A stretch of DNA of 64,000 nt from Nocardia xishanensis NBRC 101358 (GCF_001613365.1 NZ_BDCF01000006.1:186001-250000); one strand, 5' to 3'. Positions 51,681 to 61,706 are shown, counted from the first letter of the stretch. The notes: generated by a model not told the origin, from the letters alone. Translations and numbers: made by a program.

Positions 51681-53975
51681 GTGACTCCGCAGGTCGACAC
51701 CGTCAGTGCAGCCGCAGCAACCCCCGATGTGGCGCAACCGTACAAAGAGCTGGGTCTCAAGGACGACGAGTACGCCCGCATCAAGGAGATCCTCGGCCGT
51801 CGGCCCACCGACGCCGAGCTGGCGATGTACTCGGTGATGTGGAGCGAGCACTGCTCCTACAAGTCCTCCAAGGTGCACCTGCGCTACTTCGGCCAGACCA
51901 CCACCGACGAGATGCGCGAGTCCATGCTCGCAGGCATCGGCGAGAACGCGGGCGTGGTCGACGTGGGCGACGGCTGGGCGGTCACCTTCAAGGTGGAGAG
52001 CCACAACCACCCCTCCTACGTCGAGCCGTACCAGGGCGCGGCCACCGGCGTCGGCGGCATCGTGCGCGACATCATGGCGATGGGCGCCCGCCCGATCGCG
52101 GTGATGGACCAGCTGCGCTTCGGCGCGGCGGACGCGGCCGACACCCGGCGCGTTGTCGACGGCGTGGTCCGCGGCGTCGGCGGCTACGGCAACTCGCTCG
52201 GCCTGCCCAACGTCGGCGGCGAGACCGTCTTCGACGCCTCCTACCAGGGCAACCCGCTGGTCAACGCGCTGTGCGCAGGCGTGATGCGGGTAGAGGACCT
52301 GCACCTGGCCTTCGCCTCCGGTACCGGCAACAAGATCATCCTTTTCGGCGCGCGCACCGGCCTCGACGGCATCGGCGGCGTGTCCGTGCTCGCCTCGGAC
52401 ACCTTCTCCGGTGACGAGTCCGGCGCGGGCCGCAAGAAGCTGCCGAGCGTCCAGGTCGGCGACCCGTTCACCGAGAAGGTGCTCATCGAGTGCTGTCTCG
52501 AGCTGTACGCGGCCAAGCTGGTCGTCGGCATCCAGGACCTCGGCGGCGCCGGGCTTTCCTGCGCGACCTCCGAACTCGCGGCCGCGGGCGACGGCGGCAT
52601 GCGCATCGACCTGACCAAGGTGCCGCTGCGCGCGGCCAACATGACGCCCGCGGAGATCCTCTCCAGCGAATCCCAGGAGCGCATGTGCGCCGTGGTCACC
52701 CCCGAGAACGTCGAGGCGTTCATGGCGGTCTGCCACAAGTGGGACGTGCTCGCCACCGTCATCGGTGAGGTCACCGACGGCGACCGCCTCGTGGTCACCT
52801 GGCACGGCGAGACCGTGGTGGACGTGCCGCCGCGCACCGTCGCGCACGAGGGCCCGGTGTACGAGCGCCCGGTGCAGCGCCCGGACTACCAGGACGCGCT
52901 GATCGCCGACACCCCGGACCAGCTGTCGCGTCCCAAGACCGCGGACGAGCTGCGCGCGACCCTGCTTCAGATGATCTCCAGCCCCCAGCTGTGCAGCCGC
53001 AAGTGGATCACCGAGCAGTACGACCGCTACGTGCGCGGCAACACGGTGCTCGCCGAGCACGCCGACGCGGGCGTCATCCGGATCGACGAAGAGACCGGCC
53101 GCGGCATCGCGCTGGCCACCGACGCCTCCGGCCGCTACACCAAGCTCGACCCGTACACCGGTGCGCAGCTCGCGCTCGCCGAGGCCTACCGCAACGTCGC
53201 CACCACCGGCGCGACCCCGAAGGCCGTCACCAACTGCCTCAACTTCGGTTCGCCGGAGGACCCCGGCGTGATGTGGCAGTTCCAGCAGGCCGTGCGCGGT
53301 CTCGCGGACGGCTGTGTGGCGCTCGGCATTCCGGTCACCGGCGGCAACGTCAGCTTCTACAACCAGACCGGCCAGGACGCCATCCTGCCGACGCCGGTCG
53401 TCGGCGTGCTCGGCGTCATCGACGACGTGCACCGGCGCATCCCGACCGGCCTCGGCCTCGAGCCGGGCGAGACGCTGATCCTGCTCGGCGAGACCCGTGA
53501 CGAGTTCGGCGGCTCCATCTGGTCGCAGGTCGCCCACGATCACCTCGGTGGCGAGCCGCCCAAGGTCGACTTCGCCCGCGAGCAGCTGCTCGCCGAGGTG
53601 CTGACCGCAGGCTCGCGTGACGGCATGATCAGTGCCGCCCACGACCTGTCCGAGGGCGGCCTCGCGCAGGCCGTGATCGAGGCCGCACTGGCGGGCGAGA
53701 CCGGTTGCCGCATCCTGCTTCCCGAGGGCGCTGACCCGTTCGTCACGCTGTTCTCCGAATCGGCGGGCCGGGTGCTCGTCGCGGTGCCGCGCTCGGAGGA
53801 GACCCGGTTCACCAAGATGTGCGACGCGCGCGAGCTGCCGTGGGTGCGCATCGGCGTCGTCGACCAGGGCTCGGATTCCGTCGAGGTGCAGGGACAGTTC
53901 TCGGTCACCATGGCGGAGTTGCGCGAAGCCTACGAGGGCACGCTGCCGAAGCTGTTCGGAGCCAGCGCGATCTGA
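51681..53975 (+). CDS. purL: Phosphoribosylformylglycinamidine synthase subunit PurL
   Basis: 764 aa, the small (PurS/PurQ-dependent) form. ATP-binding and dimer motifs: [70 protein letters not shown], and [17 protein letters not shown]. It makes FGAM from FGAR, ATP and ammonia delivered from PurQ. GTG at 51681 is chosen because the protein then begins as a short tail ahead of the conserved [20 protein letters not shown]. Upstream 150 bases on the same frame have no conserved character. Ends at a strong bidirectional hairpin. Confidence 0.95.
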   Translation: MTPQVDTVSAAAATPDVAQPYKELGLKDDEYARIKEILGRRPTDAELAMYSVMWSEHCSYKSSKVHLRYFGQTTTDEMRESMLAGIGENAGVVDVGDGWAVTFKVESHNHPSYVEPYQGAATGVGGIVRDIMAMGARPIAVMDQLRFGAADAADTRRVVDGVVRGVGGYGNSLGLPNVGGETVFDASYQGNPLVNALCAGVMRVEDLHLAFASGTGNKIILFGARTGLDGIGGVSVLASDTFSGDESGAGRKKLPSVQVGDPFTEKVLIECCLELYAAKLVVGIQDLGGAGLSCATSELAAAGDGGMRIDLTKVPLRAANMTPAEILSSESQERMCAVVTPENVEAFMAVCHKWDVLATVIGEVTDGDRLVVTWHGETVVDVPPRTVAHEGPVYERPVQRPDYQDALIADTPDQLSRPKTADELRATLLQMISSPQLCSRKWITEQYDRYVRGNTVLAEHADAGVIRIDEETGRGIALATDASGRYTKLDPYTGAQLALAEAYRNVATTGATPKAVTNCLNFGSPEDPGVMWQFQQAVRGLADGCVALGIPVTGGNVSFYNQTGQDAILPTPVVGVLGVIDDVHRRIPTGLGLEPGETLILLGETRDEFGGSIWSQVAHDHLGGEPPKVDFAREQLLAEVLTAGSRDGMISAAHDLSEGGLAQAVIEAALAGETGCRILLPEGADPFVTLFSESAGRVLVAVPRSEETRFTKMCDARELPWVRIGVVDQGSDSVEVQGQFSVTMAELREAYEGTLPKLFGASAI

Positions 53976-54006
53976 CCCCCGCGGGAGGCCGGGGACGGCC
54001 ACCGCT

Positions 54007-54065
54007 GACGCCCACCTGAGGCTGGCCCGGACCCCTCGTTGCCGGGTCCGCCTCAGGTGGGCGTC
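54007..54065. terminator. Bidirectional terminator between purL and YiaAB gene
   Basis: Outer perfect 14-bp stem ACGCCCACCTGAGG (54008-54021) with CCTCAGGTGGGCGT (54051-54064), inner GC-rich stem around GGCCCGGAC and CCGGGTCC. Convergent genes flank it. Confidence 0.85.
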
Positions 54066-54077
54066 GTCTGTCGCACG

Positions 54078-54365
54078 TCAGGGGTTCTTGAACGGATCGT
54101 GTTCGGCCATCAGCTTTTCCATCCGCGCCGCGTCGATACGGCTGGTGGTGGTGCTTGCCTCGTGCTGGTCGCGTACCACCTTGGCCAGGGTGAAGGTGCT
54201 GGTCACCAGGAACAGCACGGTCATCCCCAGGAAGCCGCGCTGCCAGACGTCCAGCGGAAGGTAGAAGATGCCGACGCCCGCCCCGAACAAGCTGATGCCG
54301 AACGCGATCGCGGCCTGCGCGACGTAGGCCGACGTGGCTTTCGGCGCTGCGTTAGGTGTGCTCAT
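54078..54365 (-). CDS. YiaA/YiaB two-helix membrane protein
   Basis: 95 aa: MSTPNAAPKATSAYVAQAAI, then AFGISLFGAGVGIFYLPLDV and GFLGMTVLFLVTSTFTLAKV, two hydrophobic helices, and a charged tail ending HDPFKNP. Matches YiaAB two-helix proteins. Function unknown. ATG at 54365. The long opposite-strand reading through here is not coding. Confidence 0.75.
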   Translation of the reverse strand: MSTPNAAPKATSAYVAQAAIAFGISLFGAGVGIFYLPLDVWQRGFLGMTVLFLVTSTFTLAKVVRDQHEASTTTSRIDAARMEKLMAEHDPFKNP

Positions 54366-54492
54366 GGGTATCGAGTCTGCTCGGCGGGCGGCCCGCGCGA
54401 CCGCGTACAACTACTCGAGCGTGGTGGGTAGTTGCCGCGCGCTGGCGCGGGCAACGCGCACCGCCGTCGGTGCCGACAGCCATACTGTTCGA

Positions 54493-56226
54493 GTGCTCGA
54501 GAAGGCCGGCCCCCTGACGAAGCTGCGTACCCGCGGCATCGTCGTGGTGCGGCGCGCCGAGGACATCATCGACCTGAACTACGTCGGGCTGATCCTCGCC
54601 ACCATCTTCTTCGCGCTGTCGGTGACTCCATCGCTGGTACCGAGGGACTGGCTGTTCCAAGGCCTGATCTCGGGCGTCAACGCGGCGATCGGCTACGGCC
54701 TCGGGTGCATGCTCGAGTGGCTGTTCCGGATCTGGGTGCGGCCGCGACTGAACATTCCTGGGCCGCCGACCCGGGTGCGGTACGCGCTGAAGTCCGCCGT
54801 GCTCATCTCCTCCGCGGTGTCGGCCGCGCTGATGCTGGTGCAGTCGGCCCGCTGGCAGCGCGAGATCACCGCGCTGATGGGCATGGAGGGCACGACGACC
54901 CCGGCCTATCTGCGCACCGGGCTGTTGAGCGTGGCGGTGGGCGTCGCGGTGGTCGCCGTCTATCGGACCGTGCGCGAGATCATCCTGTTCCTGGCCAGGC
55001 AGCTCAACCGATGGGTCAGGGTGCCGCGCGAGCTGGCGCCCACGGCGGGTGCGCTGGTGCTCGTGGTGCTCGTCGTGACGCTGTTCAACGGCGTGGCCAC
55101 CCAGGCCTTCTTCGCGGTCGCCAACTCGGCCTTCAGCGTGCGCAACGACTACACCTCGGCCAACGCGGTGCAGCCGCAGCAACCCGAGCGCTCGGGGAGC
55201 CCGGCATCGCTGGCGAAATGGGACACGCTGGGCTTCGAAGGACGCTGGTTCGTCTCGCACGGACCGGCGGCGAGCCGCATCGCGGCCGTCACCGGGCAGC
55301 CTGCCCGGGAACCGATCCGGGTCTATGTCGGGCTGGAGTCGACCGACGGCGAGGCGGACCAGAACGCGCTCGCGGTGCAGGAACTGGAACGCACCGGAGC
55401 CTTCGACCGCAAGGCGCTCGTCGTGGTCACCACCACGGGCACCGGCTGGGTCAATTCGATGGCGGCAGGCGCCATCGAGTACATGTACGGCGGCGATACC
55501 GCCATCGTCGCGACCCAGTACTCGTATCTGCCCAGTGTGCTGTCGTTCCTCGCGGACCGGGGCAAGGCGGCCACGGCGGGCAAGGAGCTCTTCGACGCGG
55601 TGCACGAGCATTGGTCGGCGCGTCCGACGCAGTCGCGGCCGAAGCTGCTCGTGTACGGCGAGAGCCTCGGCTCACAGGGGTCGGAGGCCGCGTTCGACGG
55701 GCTCGCCGATCTGCGCGCCAAGGTGGACGGCGCGCTGTGGGTCGGGCCGCCGAACTCGAACCGCCTGTGGCAGCAGTTCGTGGAGCGACGCGACCCGGGG
55801 TCGAGGGAGGTCGAGCCGGTGTACGCCGACGGCCTGGTGGTCCGTTTCGCCGACGATGCGGGTGATCTCGCGCGTCCCGCCACCGAGTGGCGGGCGCCGC
55901 GCATCGCCTACCTCATGCACCCCTCGGATCCGATCGTCTGGTGGTCGCCGGATCTGATCTTCTCCCAACCGGATTGGCTCTCGGAGCCGCGTGGCGCCGA
56001 CGTCTCCTCGCAGATGCGCTGGGCGCCGTTCGTCACCTTCTGGCAGGTCGCCGCGGATCTCACCAACGCACAGGGCGTTTCGGACGGGCACGGGCACCGC
56101 TACGGCAGCCTGGTGCTCGACGGCTGGGCCGCCATCGCGGCGCCGCCGGGCTGGAACGATCAACTGGCGGAGCGGATTCGGTTCCAGCTGGAGGCGGCTG
56201 AGGAATTCGAGCGGGAGACCAAGTGA
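54493..56226 (+). CDS. Membrane alpha/beta-hydrolase (Abhydrolase_9 type)
   Basis: 577 aa with a start at GTG 54493. The N-terminal third has several transmembrane helices (VGLILATIFFALSVTPSLVP, AVLISSAVSAALMLVQSA, LLSVAVGVAVVAVYRTV and one near VLVVLVVTLFNGVATQAFFA), typical of the Abhydrolase_9 N-terminal domain. The C-terminal part has an exposed hydrolase domain with TTGTGWVNSMAAGAIEYMYG and nucleophile VYGESLGSQGSEAA. Catalytic context supports serine hydrolase; substrate is unknown, possibly a cell-envelope lipid. The start is uncertain (in-frame ATG at 54334 or 54364 would overlap the divergent YiaAB start). The stop overlaps the next gene's GTG by four bases. Confidence 0.78.
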   Translation: MLEKAGPLTKLRTRGIVVVRRAEDIIDLNYVGLILATIFFALSVTPSLVPRDWLFQGLISGVNAAIGYGLGCMLEWLFRIWVRPRLNIPGPPTRVRYALKSAVLISSAVSAALMLVQSARWQREITALMGMEGTTTPAYLRTGLLSVAVGVAVVAVYRTVREIILFLARQLNRWVRVPRELAPTAGALVLVVLVVTLFNGVATQAFFAVANSAFSVRNDYTSANAVQPQQPERSGSPASLAKWDTLGFEGRWFVSHGPAASRIAAVTGQPAREPIRVYVGLESTDGEADQNALAVQELERTGAFDRKALVVVTTTGTGWVNSMAAGAIEYMYGGDTAIVATQYSYLPSVLSFLADRGKAATAGKELFDAVHEHWSARPTQSRPKLLVYGESLGSQGSEAAFDGLADLRAKVDGALWVGPPNSNRLWQQFVERRDPGSREVEPVYADGLVVRFADDAGDLARPATEWRAPRIAYLMHPSDPIVWWSPDLIFSQPDWLSEPRGADVSSQMRWAPFVTFWQVAADLTNAQGVSDGHGHRYGSLVLDGWAAIAAPPGWNDQLAERIRFQLEAAEEFERETK

Positions 56227-56849
56227 GTCTCGCGAAGGCGCTGGCGGGCACCGGCCTCGCGCTGCTGTGGAGCAATCGGGTGCTGCCCGGCCTCGGCCTC
56301 GATCAGCGCGGACGCACTGCGGCCAACGCGTGCTTCGCCACCGGGTACGGGCTCGCGTTCGGCGGACGATCCCACTGGTGGTCGGGTCGTGGGCTGGCGG
56401 TCGGCGCGTCCGCCGGAGCGCTCGTTCTCGCCGGTTACGGTGCGGCCGTGTCCATTCCGGCGCTACGCGACATACTGCGCGACGTCGCTCCGGCGGGACA
56501 GGAGGTCTCGGACCTCGAATGGGTCGCCGTGCACATCCCGATCGGCACGGTCTACAGCGAGGAGCTGATCTTCCGTTCCACGCTGGAACCATTGCTGGAC
56601 GACATCTTCGGCGCGCGCCTCGGCGCTCTGTTCGGCGCCGCCGCGTTCGGTCTGTGGCACATCCATCCGGCCCGCACGGGCGGGCAGCCCATCGGCCCGA
56701 CGGTCCTGGCCACCGCCGCGGGCGGCGCGGTCCTCGGCTTGCTGCGCAGGAAGACCGGCAGCACAACGGCCCCCGCGCTGCTGCACTGGGCGATGAACGC
56801 GGGCGGCGTGATCGCGACCCGCCTCGCGATCCCCGAGCCTATTCCGTAG
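56223..56849 (+). CDS. CPBP-family intramembrane metalloprotease (CAAX protease-like)
   Basis: 208 aa, multi-pass. Motifs EELIFRSTLEPLL (EExxxR) and FGLWHIHPA, with a final HWAMNAGG, supply the Glu/Arg and His residues of the ABI/CPBP fold. GTG start overlaps the previous stop (GTGA), so it is cotranslated with the membrane hydrolase. Possibly a pair acting on the same envelope substrate. Start residue 1 is at the TM helix; no extra signal. Confidence 0.82.
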   Translation: MSLAKALAGTGLALLWSNRVLPGLGLDQRGRTAANACFATGYGLAFGGRSHWWSGRGLAVGASAGALVLAGYGAAVSIPALRDILRDVAPAGQEVSDLEWVAVHIPIGTVYSEELIFRSTLEPLLDDIFGARLGALFGAAAFGLWHIHPARTGGQPIGPTVLATAAGGAVLGLLRRKTGSTTAPALLHWAMNAGGVIATRLAIPEPIP

Positions 56850-56905
56850 TCCCCGAATCCGCCGCGCGTCCGCACGGTGAATTCGGGAATGAATGGGGTG
56901 GGTTG

Positions 56906-57343
56906 GTGTTGGATCGACACGTGAAACTCGACGACGCCGCGCGCGCACTGATCGGATCCGGTGCCGACGCCACTCTGGTCACGCTCAATCCCGACGGCAG
57001 CCCGCAGGTGAGCCTGGTCTGGGTCGCGCTGCGATCGACTCCCGAGGGCGACGAGCTCGTCACCGCGCACCTCGGCGAGTACAAGAAGGTCCGCAACGTG
57101 CGGCGTGACGGCCGCGTCGCGCTCACCATCGTCTCCAGGGAACGCGGCGAGATCATGACGCCGTACCTGACGGTCACCGGCACGGCCCGCATCGTCGAGG
57201 GCGGTGCGCCGGAACTGCTGAAGGAACTCGCGCGGACCATGGCCGCACCCGGCGTGCCCTTCCCGCCCGAGGGCGCGCCGGAAGGATTCCTCACCCGCGT
57301 CCGGATCGAGAAGGTCGGCGGCATCGGTCCCTGGGCTTCCTGA
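56906..57343 (+). CDS. PPOX-class F420-dependent oxidoreductase-like protein
   Basis: 145 aa split-barrel flavin/F420-binding fold. Recognisable segments are ARALIGSGADATLVTLNPDG, SPQVSLVWVALRST, GEYKKVRNVRRDGRVALTIV and TPYLTVTGTARIVEGGAPEL. Such actinobacterial proteins reduce small substrates with F420H2; activity not established here. The GTG at 56906 preceded by GGGGTGGG is the best start; an in-frame GTG at 56921 is an alternative. Confidence 0.82.
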   Translation: MLDRHVKLDDAARALIGSGADATLVTLNPDGSPQVSLVWVALRSTPEGDELVTAHLGEYKKVRNVRRDGRVALTIVSRERGEIMTPYLTVTGTARIVEGGAPELLKELARTMAAPGVPFPPEGAPEGFLTRVRIEKVGGIGPWAS

Positions 57344-57440
57344 GCCGACCCGCTGCGGACTTCGACGACGCCTCGGTGATGGTGCCCGCGACGGAATCGT
57401 CGCGCGCGAGCTGTCGGCGTCGATCGGTAATCTCGGCGCT

Positions 57441-57860
57441 GTGGTACGACGAGCGACGGGCGCCGGGGGACGGCGAGCGACGGTGGACCCGGCGGAGACT
57501 CGGTCGGCGGTCGCCGCGGTGAGCGCTTGGCTGCGCGACGAGACCGCCGTCGCGCCCGCGCGCACCGAGCTGGCGGCGGCCGTCCGGACGACGGTGCGCA
57601 CGCTGGCCGCCAACGCGCCGGGTCATTCCGTCGAGGTGCGAGTCCCGCCGTTCGTCGCGGTGCAGTGCATCGAGGGCCCGCGCCACACCCGCGGCACCCC
57701 GCCCAATGTCGTGGAGACCGATCCGCGCACCTGGCTGCTGCTCGCTACCGGCCTGCTCGACTTCGAGACCGCCCGGAATTCCGGCACGCTCACGGCGTCC
57801 GGAAGCAGAGCTCCTGAGGTGGCGCACTGGCTGCCCATCCTGCGACCCGCAGCCGAGTAG
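57441..57860 (+). CDS. Sterol-carrier-like protein (SCP_3 family, Rv0807-like)
   Basis: 139 aa: VDPAETRSAVAAVSAWLRDE, SVEVRVPPFVAVQCIEGPRH then PNVVETDPRTWLLLATGLLD. The VRVPPFVAVQCIEG strand and the ATGLLDF helix match bacterial SCP-ortholog proteins, and the position before purF is that of M. tuberculosis Rv0807. Probably a small lipid-binding fold of unknown role. GTG start. Confidence 0.78.
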   Translation: MVRRATGAGGRRATVDPAETRSAVAAVSAWLRDETAVAPARTELAAAVRTTVRTLAANAPGHSVEVRVPPFVAVQCIEGPRHTRGTPPNVVETDPRTWLLLATGLLDFETARNSGTLTASGSRAPEVAHWLPILRPAAE

Positions 57861-57926
57861 GACCGCGGCCGGAAAAGGTTCGCCGACCAGGCGGCCGGGC
57901 GCTGACTCGGCTTCGCGCTCGGACGA

Positions 57927-59270
57927 TTACCGGGCGACCGCCGCCGAGGTGCCGCGGTGCAGGCCCTTGCGGTCGTAGTAGCGGGTGATGACCGTCCCGA
58001 GGACGAGCCCGACGACCAAGCCGACCAGCGCCATGAAGACGCCCCGCCCCAACCCCGTCGTCCAGTTGGCGTCGAAGTACAGGATCGACCGGATGGCGAC
58101 GTATACCTGGTGCATCGGCTCGAAATGGGCCAGCCAGCCGAAGTACTTGGGCGTCGCCTCGATCGGGACCGTGCCGCCGGAGGAGGGCAGGCCGAGCACG
58201 ACGAACAGGATCAGGTTCACCAGCAGACCCGCCGAGCCGATGGCCGCGAGGATCGCAAGGCCCGTGAAGCCGACCGCGATGATCGCGAACGCGCCGTAGA
58301 GGAACAGCGGAAGCGGGTCGTCGACGGGCATGCCGAGTCCCTTGGCCACCAGCAGATAGATCAGCGAGACGACGTTCGCCATGAGGATCATCACGCCCCA
58401 CTTGATGAGCAGGGTCTTGAACCGGGAGATCGGCGTCGGCGGGAAGTGGACGTACCACGGGCCGTACTCGGTCGGGATGAAGCCGAGGGCGGCGTCCACC
58501 ATGGTGTGAATGGTCATGGAGCCGATCAGTCCCGCGAGCAGCAGCAACAGCGCGTAGAAGAACGCGGTCAGTCCCTGTCCGGTGTGGCCGGGCAGCGGGT
58601 GGTACTGCTCGACGATCAGCTGTATCGGACTGGCCAGCGCGATTCGGGTCGCTCCGCTGAGTTCCGGCGCCTGCCCGCCCTCCGGCGGCGCGAGCTGGGC
58701 CTGCACCTGCCGGGTCAGCTGCTCGCCGACCTGCTTGTTCACCTGTGGGAACGCCTCGTCGCCGATGCGGATGACGATCGAGGAGGCGTACGCGCCCATC
58801 CGCGGGTTGGTCTGCAACGTGATGATCGGCTGTTCGATGTCGCCGGGGACCACGCTGCCGACGCCGAGGATGCCGAGTCGCTTGCTGAAGTCGCTCGGGA
58901 TGATGATCGCGCCGTAGACCTTGCCGGACTGCAACTGCCGGTCGGCCTCGGTGATGCCGAGGACCCGCAGATCGATCTGGTCGGCGGGCACCGACTTGCT
59001 CAGCCCGTCGGCGACTTGCGCGCCGAAATTCACCCGCTGTTGTTGACCCGGCGCGCCCATCGTCTCGCCCACGTCCTGGTTGACCAGCGCGATGGGGAAG
59101 TCGTGCAGATTCTGCTCCGGATCGATGACGTAATCCAGGTACATGATGCCGAGCAGGGTCGTCAGCAGTGTGAGCACCACCACGGGGGAGGCCACCATCC
59201 GCAGTAGCGAGCGACGGTCGAGCCGCCGAGCGTTCGTATCGGTACCGCTGGTGCTGTCGGTGGTCGCCAC
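57927..59270 (-). CDS. YhgE/Pip-SNG1-type ABC-2-like membrane protein
   Basis: 447 aa. First transmembrane segment VVVLTLLTTLLGIMYLDYVI, then a 190-residue exported domain (ALVNQDVGETMG, YGAIIIPSDFSKRLGIL), and five further helices at the C-terminus. The layout is that of DUF3533/SNG1 and YhgE-Pip proteins, related to ABC-2 permeases but without an ATPase gene nearby. Function unknown, perhaps export or stress-related. Convergent with the SCP-like gene and divergent from purF. Confidence 0.78.
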   Translation of the reverse strand: MATTDSTSGTDTNARRLDRRSLLRMVASPVVVLTLLTTLLGIMYLDYVIDPEQNLHDFPIALVNQDVGETMGAPGQQQRVNFGAQVADGLSKSVPADQIDLRVLGITEADRQLQSGKVYGAIIIPSDFSKRLGILGVGSVVPGDIEQPIITLQTNPRMGAYASSIVIRIGDEAFPQVNKQVGEQLTRQVQAQLAPPEGGQAPELSGATRIALASPIQLIVEQYHPLPGHTGQGLTAFFYALLLLLAGLIGSMTIHTMVDAALGFIPTEYGPWYVHFPPTPISRFKTLLIKWGVMILMANVVSLIYLLVAKGLGMPVDDPLPLFLYGAFAIIAVGFTGLAILAAIGSAGLLVNLILFVVLGLPSSGGTVPIEATPKYFGWLAHFEPMHQVYVAIRSILYFDANWTTGLGRGVFMALVGLVVGLVLGTVITRYYDRKGLHRGTSAAVAR

Positions 59271-59412
59271 GAATGGAAGGTACCGCCGTCGCCCCGGGAT
59301 TTCCGGTGATCGACACAGGTATTGCTACCGGGATGCGGTGGCCGTGATCCGCCGCCAACTTTCACCCGTAGAATGACTGTTGCCCCCAGCCCGCCCGAAC
59401 AGGGAGCAAACG

Positions 59413-60993
59413 GTGACCAACGCCGAAGTATCGGTCGACAACCTCGCAGCCACCCCCGATGAGGACGAGAACGAACCGCGCGAGGAGTGTGGTGTCTTCG
59501 GTGTCTGGGCGCCGAGCGAGGACGTGGCCAAGCTCACGTATTACGGACTCTATGCATTGCAACACCGCGGCCAGGAGGCGGCGGGCATCGCGGTATCGGA
59601 CGGTCAGCAGATCTTGGTCTTCAAGGACCTCGGGCTGGTCTCTCAGGTGTTCGACGAGCAGACGCTGGCCGCCATGCCGGGCCACATCGCAGTCGGCCAC
59701 TGTCGCTACTCCACCACCGGCGGTGTGACCTGGGAGAACGCGCAGCCGATCTTCCGCACCACCGCGGTCGGTTCCGGACTCGCGCTGGGACACAACGGCA
59801 ATCTCGTCAACACCGCCGAATTGGCAAGCCGCGCACGGGAACTCGGGCTGATCGGCAATCCGGTCTCCGGTGGCCGCCCGCAGCCGGTCGGCGCGACCTC
59901 CGACTCCGACGTGATGACCGCGCTGCTGGCCCACGCCGCCGCGGACTCCAGCATCGAGCAGGCGGCCATGAAGCTGCTGCCCACGCTGAAGGGCGCCTTC
60001 TGCCTGACCTTCATGGACGAGCACACCCTCTACGCCGCGCGCGACCCGCATGGCGTGCGTCCGCTCTGCCTCGGCAGGCTCGAGCGTGGCTGGGTCGTTG
60101 CCAGCGAGACGGCGGCGCTGGACATCGTCGGCGCGGCCTTCGTCCGTGAGATCGAACCGGGCGAACTGCTGGCGATCGACGCCGAGGGCGTGCGTTCGAT
60201 GCGCTTCGCCAACCCCGAGCCCAAGGGCTGCGTCTTCGAATACGTGTACCTGGCCAGGCCCGACTCCACTATCGCGGGCCGTTCGGTGCACGCGACCCGT
60301 GTCGAGATCGGCCGCAGGCTGGCCAAGGAGCACCCGGTCGAGGCCGACCTGGTGATCCCGGTGCCGGAATCGGGCACCCCGGCCGCGGTCGGCTACGCGC
60401 AGGGTTCTGGTGTGCCCTACGGGCAGGGCCTGATGAAGAACGCCTACGTCGGCCGCACCTTCATCCAGCCGAGCCAGACCATTCGCCAGCTCGGCATCCG
60501 GCTCAAGCTGAACCCGCTGCGCGAGGTGATCCGCGGCAAGCGGCTGATCGTGGTGGACGACTCGATCGTGCGCGGCAACACCCAGCGCGCCCTGGTGCGC
60601 ATGCTGCGCGAGGCGGGCGCGGTGGAGATCCACGTGCGGATCGCCTCGCCGCCGGTGAAGTGGCCCTGCTTCTACGGCATCGACTTCGCCTCGCGCGCGG
60701 AGCTCATCGCCAACGGCGCGGGCGCCGACGACAGCTACGACGACATGGTCGAGAACGTGCGCCGTTCGATCGGCGCCGACAGCCTCGGCTACATCTCCAC
60801 CGAGGGCATGATCGCCGCGACCGAGCAGCCGCGCACCCGGCTGTGCAGCGCGTGCTTCGACGGCAGCTACCCGATCCCGCTTCCCCAGGAGGCCTCGATC
60901 GGCAAGAACCTGCTCGAAGGCATGCTGACCGGTCAGCCGGAGTCGGTGCTGCTCGGCGACAACGCGAACGCGAGTGCGCTGAGCAGGCCCTGA
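59413..60993 (+). CDS. purF: Amidophosphoribosyltransferase
   Basis: 526 aa. First committed enzyme of purine synthesis, making 5-phosphoribosylamine from PRPP and glutamine. Propeptide of 25 residues ends before the catalytic Cys26 in EECGVFGVWAPSED, expected to be removed by self-cleavage. PRPP loop LIVVDDSIVRGNTQRALVRM, and GHNGNLVNT in the glutaminase domain. Four cysteines that could bind an Fe-S cluster (CVFEY, WPCFYG, LCSAC) are present, as in the Bacillus-type enzyme. GTG at 59413 has AGGGAG before it. In M. tuberculosis purM follows; here it does not. Confidence 0.95.
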   Translation: MTNAEVSVDNLAATPDEDENEPREECGVFGVWAPSEDVAKLTYYGLYALQHRGQEAAGIAVSDGQQILVFKDLGLVSQVFDEQTLAAMPGHIAVGHCRYSTTGGVTWENAQPIFRTTAVGSGLALGHNGNLVNTAELASRARELGLIGNPVSGGRPQPVGATSDSDVMTALLAHAAADSSIEQAAMKLLPTLKGAFCLTFMDEHTLYAARDPHGVRPLCLGRLERGWVVASETAALDIVGAAFVREIEPGELLAIDAEGVRSMRFANPEPKGCVFEYVYLARPDSTIAGRSVHATRVEIGRRLAKEHPVEADLVIPVPESGTPAAVGYAQGSGVPYGQGLMKNAYVGRTFIQPSQTIRQLGIRLKLNPLREVIRGKRLIVVDDSIVRGNTQRALVRMLREAGAVEIHVRIASPPVKWPCFYGIDFASRAELIANGAGADDSYDDMVENVRRSIGADSLGYISTEGMIAATEQPRTRLCSACFDGSYPIPLPQEASIGKNLLEGMLTGQPESVLLGDNANASALSRP

Positions 60994-61706
60994 GGCGGGT
61001 TCGGCGCGGAAGGTGGTCGGCGGAGCCGCCGCGTGGTGTTCGGCTCCGTTTCGGTGGGACAGCGGTGAAGACCGGTTCGCGGTCCACCGTCGGGATGTCC
61101 ATCCGCGTCGGCTGGTCGCAGACGTAGCGGACGTACCGCCGGGCGTCGTTCTTTCGCACCTGCGGCGTTCGGCTCGCATAGAGGTAGCCGGCGGCAGCGC
61201 GACCGACCTGAGCCCACCGAGAAGCGTTCCCTCGGCTGCGATCCGGAGTTGCGACGGCAGCGATGACGTCAGCGGACACGGGTGTGACGGCGGCGAAGTT
61301 CTGCGCGAGCCCGCTGTAACGGCCTGCGGCCCACTCGGGCTCGGAGCGACGTAGTTCCAGTGCCCCCATGCCGCGGAGCGCAGCCGCGGATGTCCGATGC
61401 ACTCGCTGGTTTGGCGAACATCCGAAATGGGTAGCGGCACAATGCTGTCCGCACTCGTGTCGTGGCCTGCTCGAGACGCGGTCACCTCGGTGTCCTCGCG
61501 TTTCTGGACGTTCGACCGGTCGTTGCCGGTGTTGCCGTGCACGACTCGCAACGGGCGGTGGCAGACCGGTGTTTTTCTTTTGAAAACGCAATGTGCCGGA
61601 AATGGTTCGTGGGTACGGTCGCCAGCTATATCGGAAGTTCACCGCGTCCGGACCGGGCCTGTGATCCAGGCATCGCGGTGCGGCGCGCTCGAAGAAGTGG
61701 GGCCGG
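60994..61706. other. Gene-free or weakly coding interval after purF
   Basis: 713 bases with no recognised gene on either strand. A minus-strand frame near 61050-61360 reads naturally for about 80 residues (ELRRSEPEWAAGRYSGLAQN onward, then WAQVGRAAAGYLYASRTPQV) but runs into purF antisense, and no start-stop pair or family fits. Plus strand 61560-61600 has a TTTTCTTTTGAAAA-like AT-rich patch in an otherwise GC-rich region, perhaps part of the promoter for the downstream ABC transporter. purM, expected after purF in some relatives, is absent. Confidence 0.5.

Noticed and set aside
51639..54002. Long minus-strand open frame opposite purL
   Set aside because: Antisense shadow of purL; no start site or motif, and the plus strand carries complete PurL motifs.
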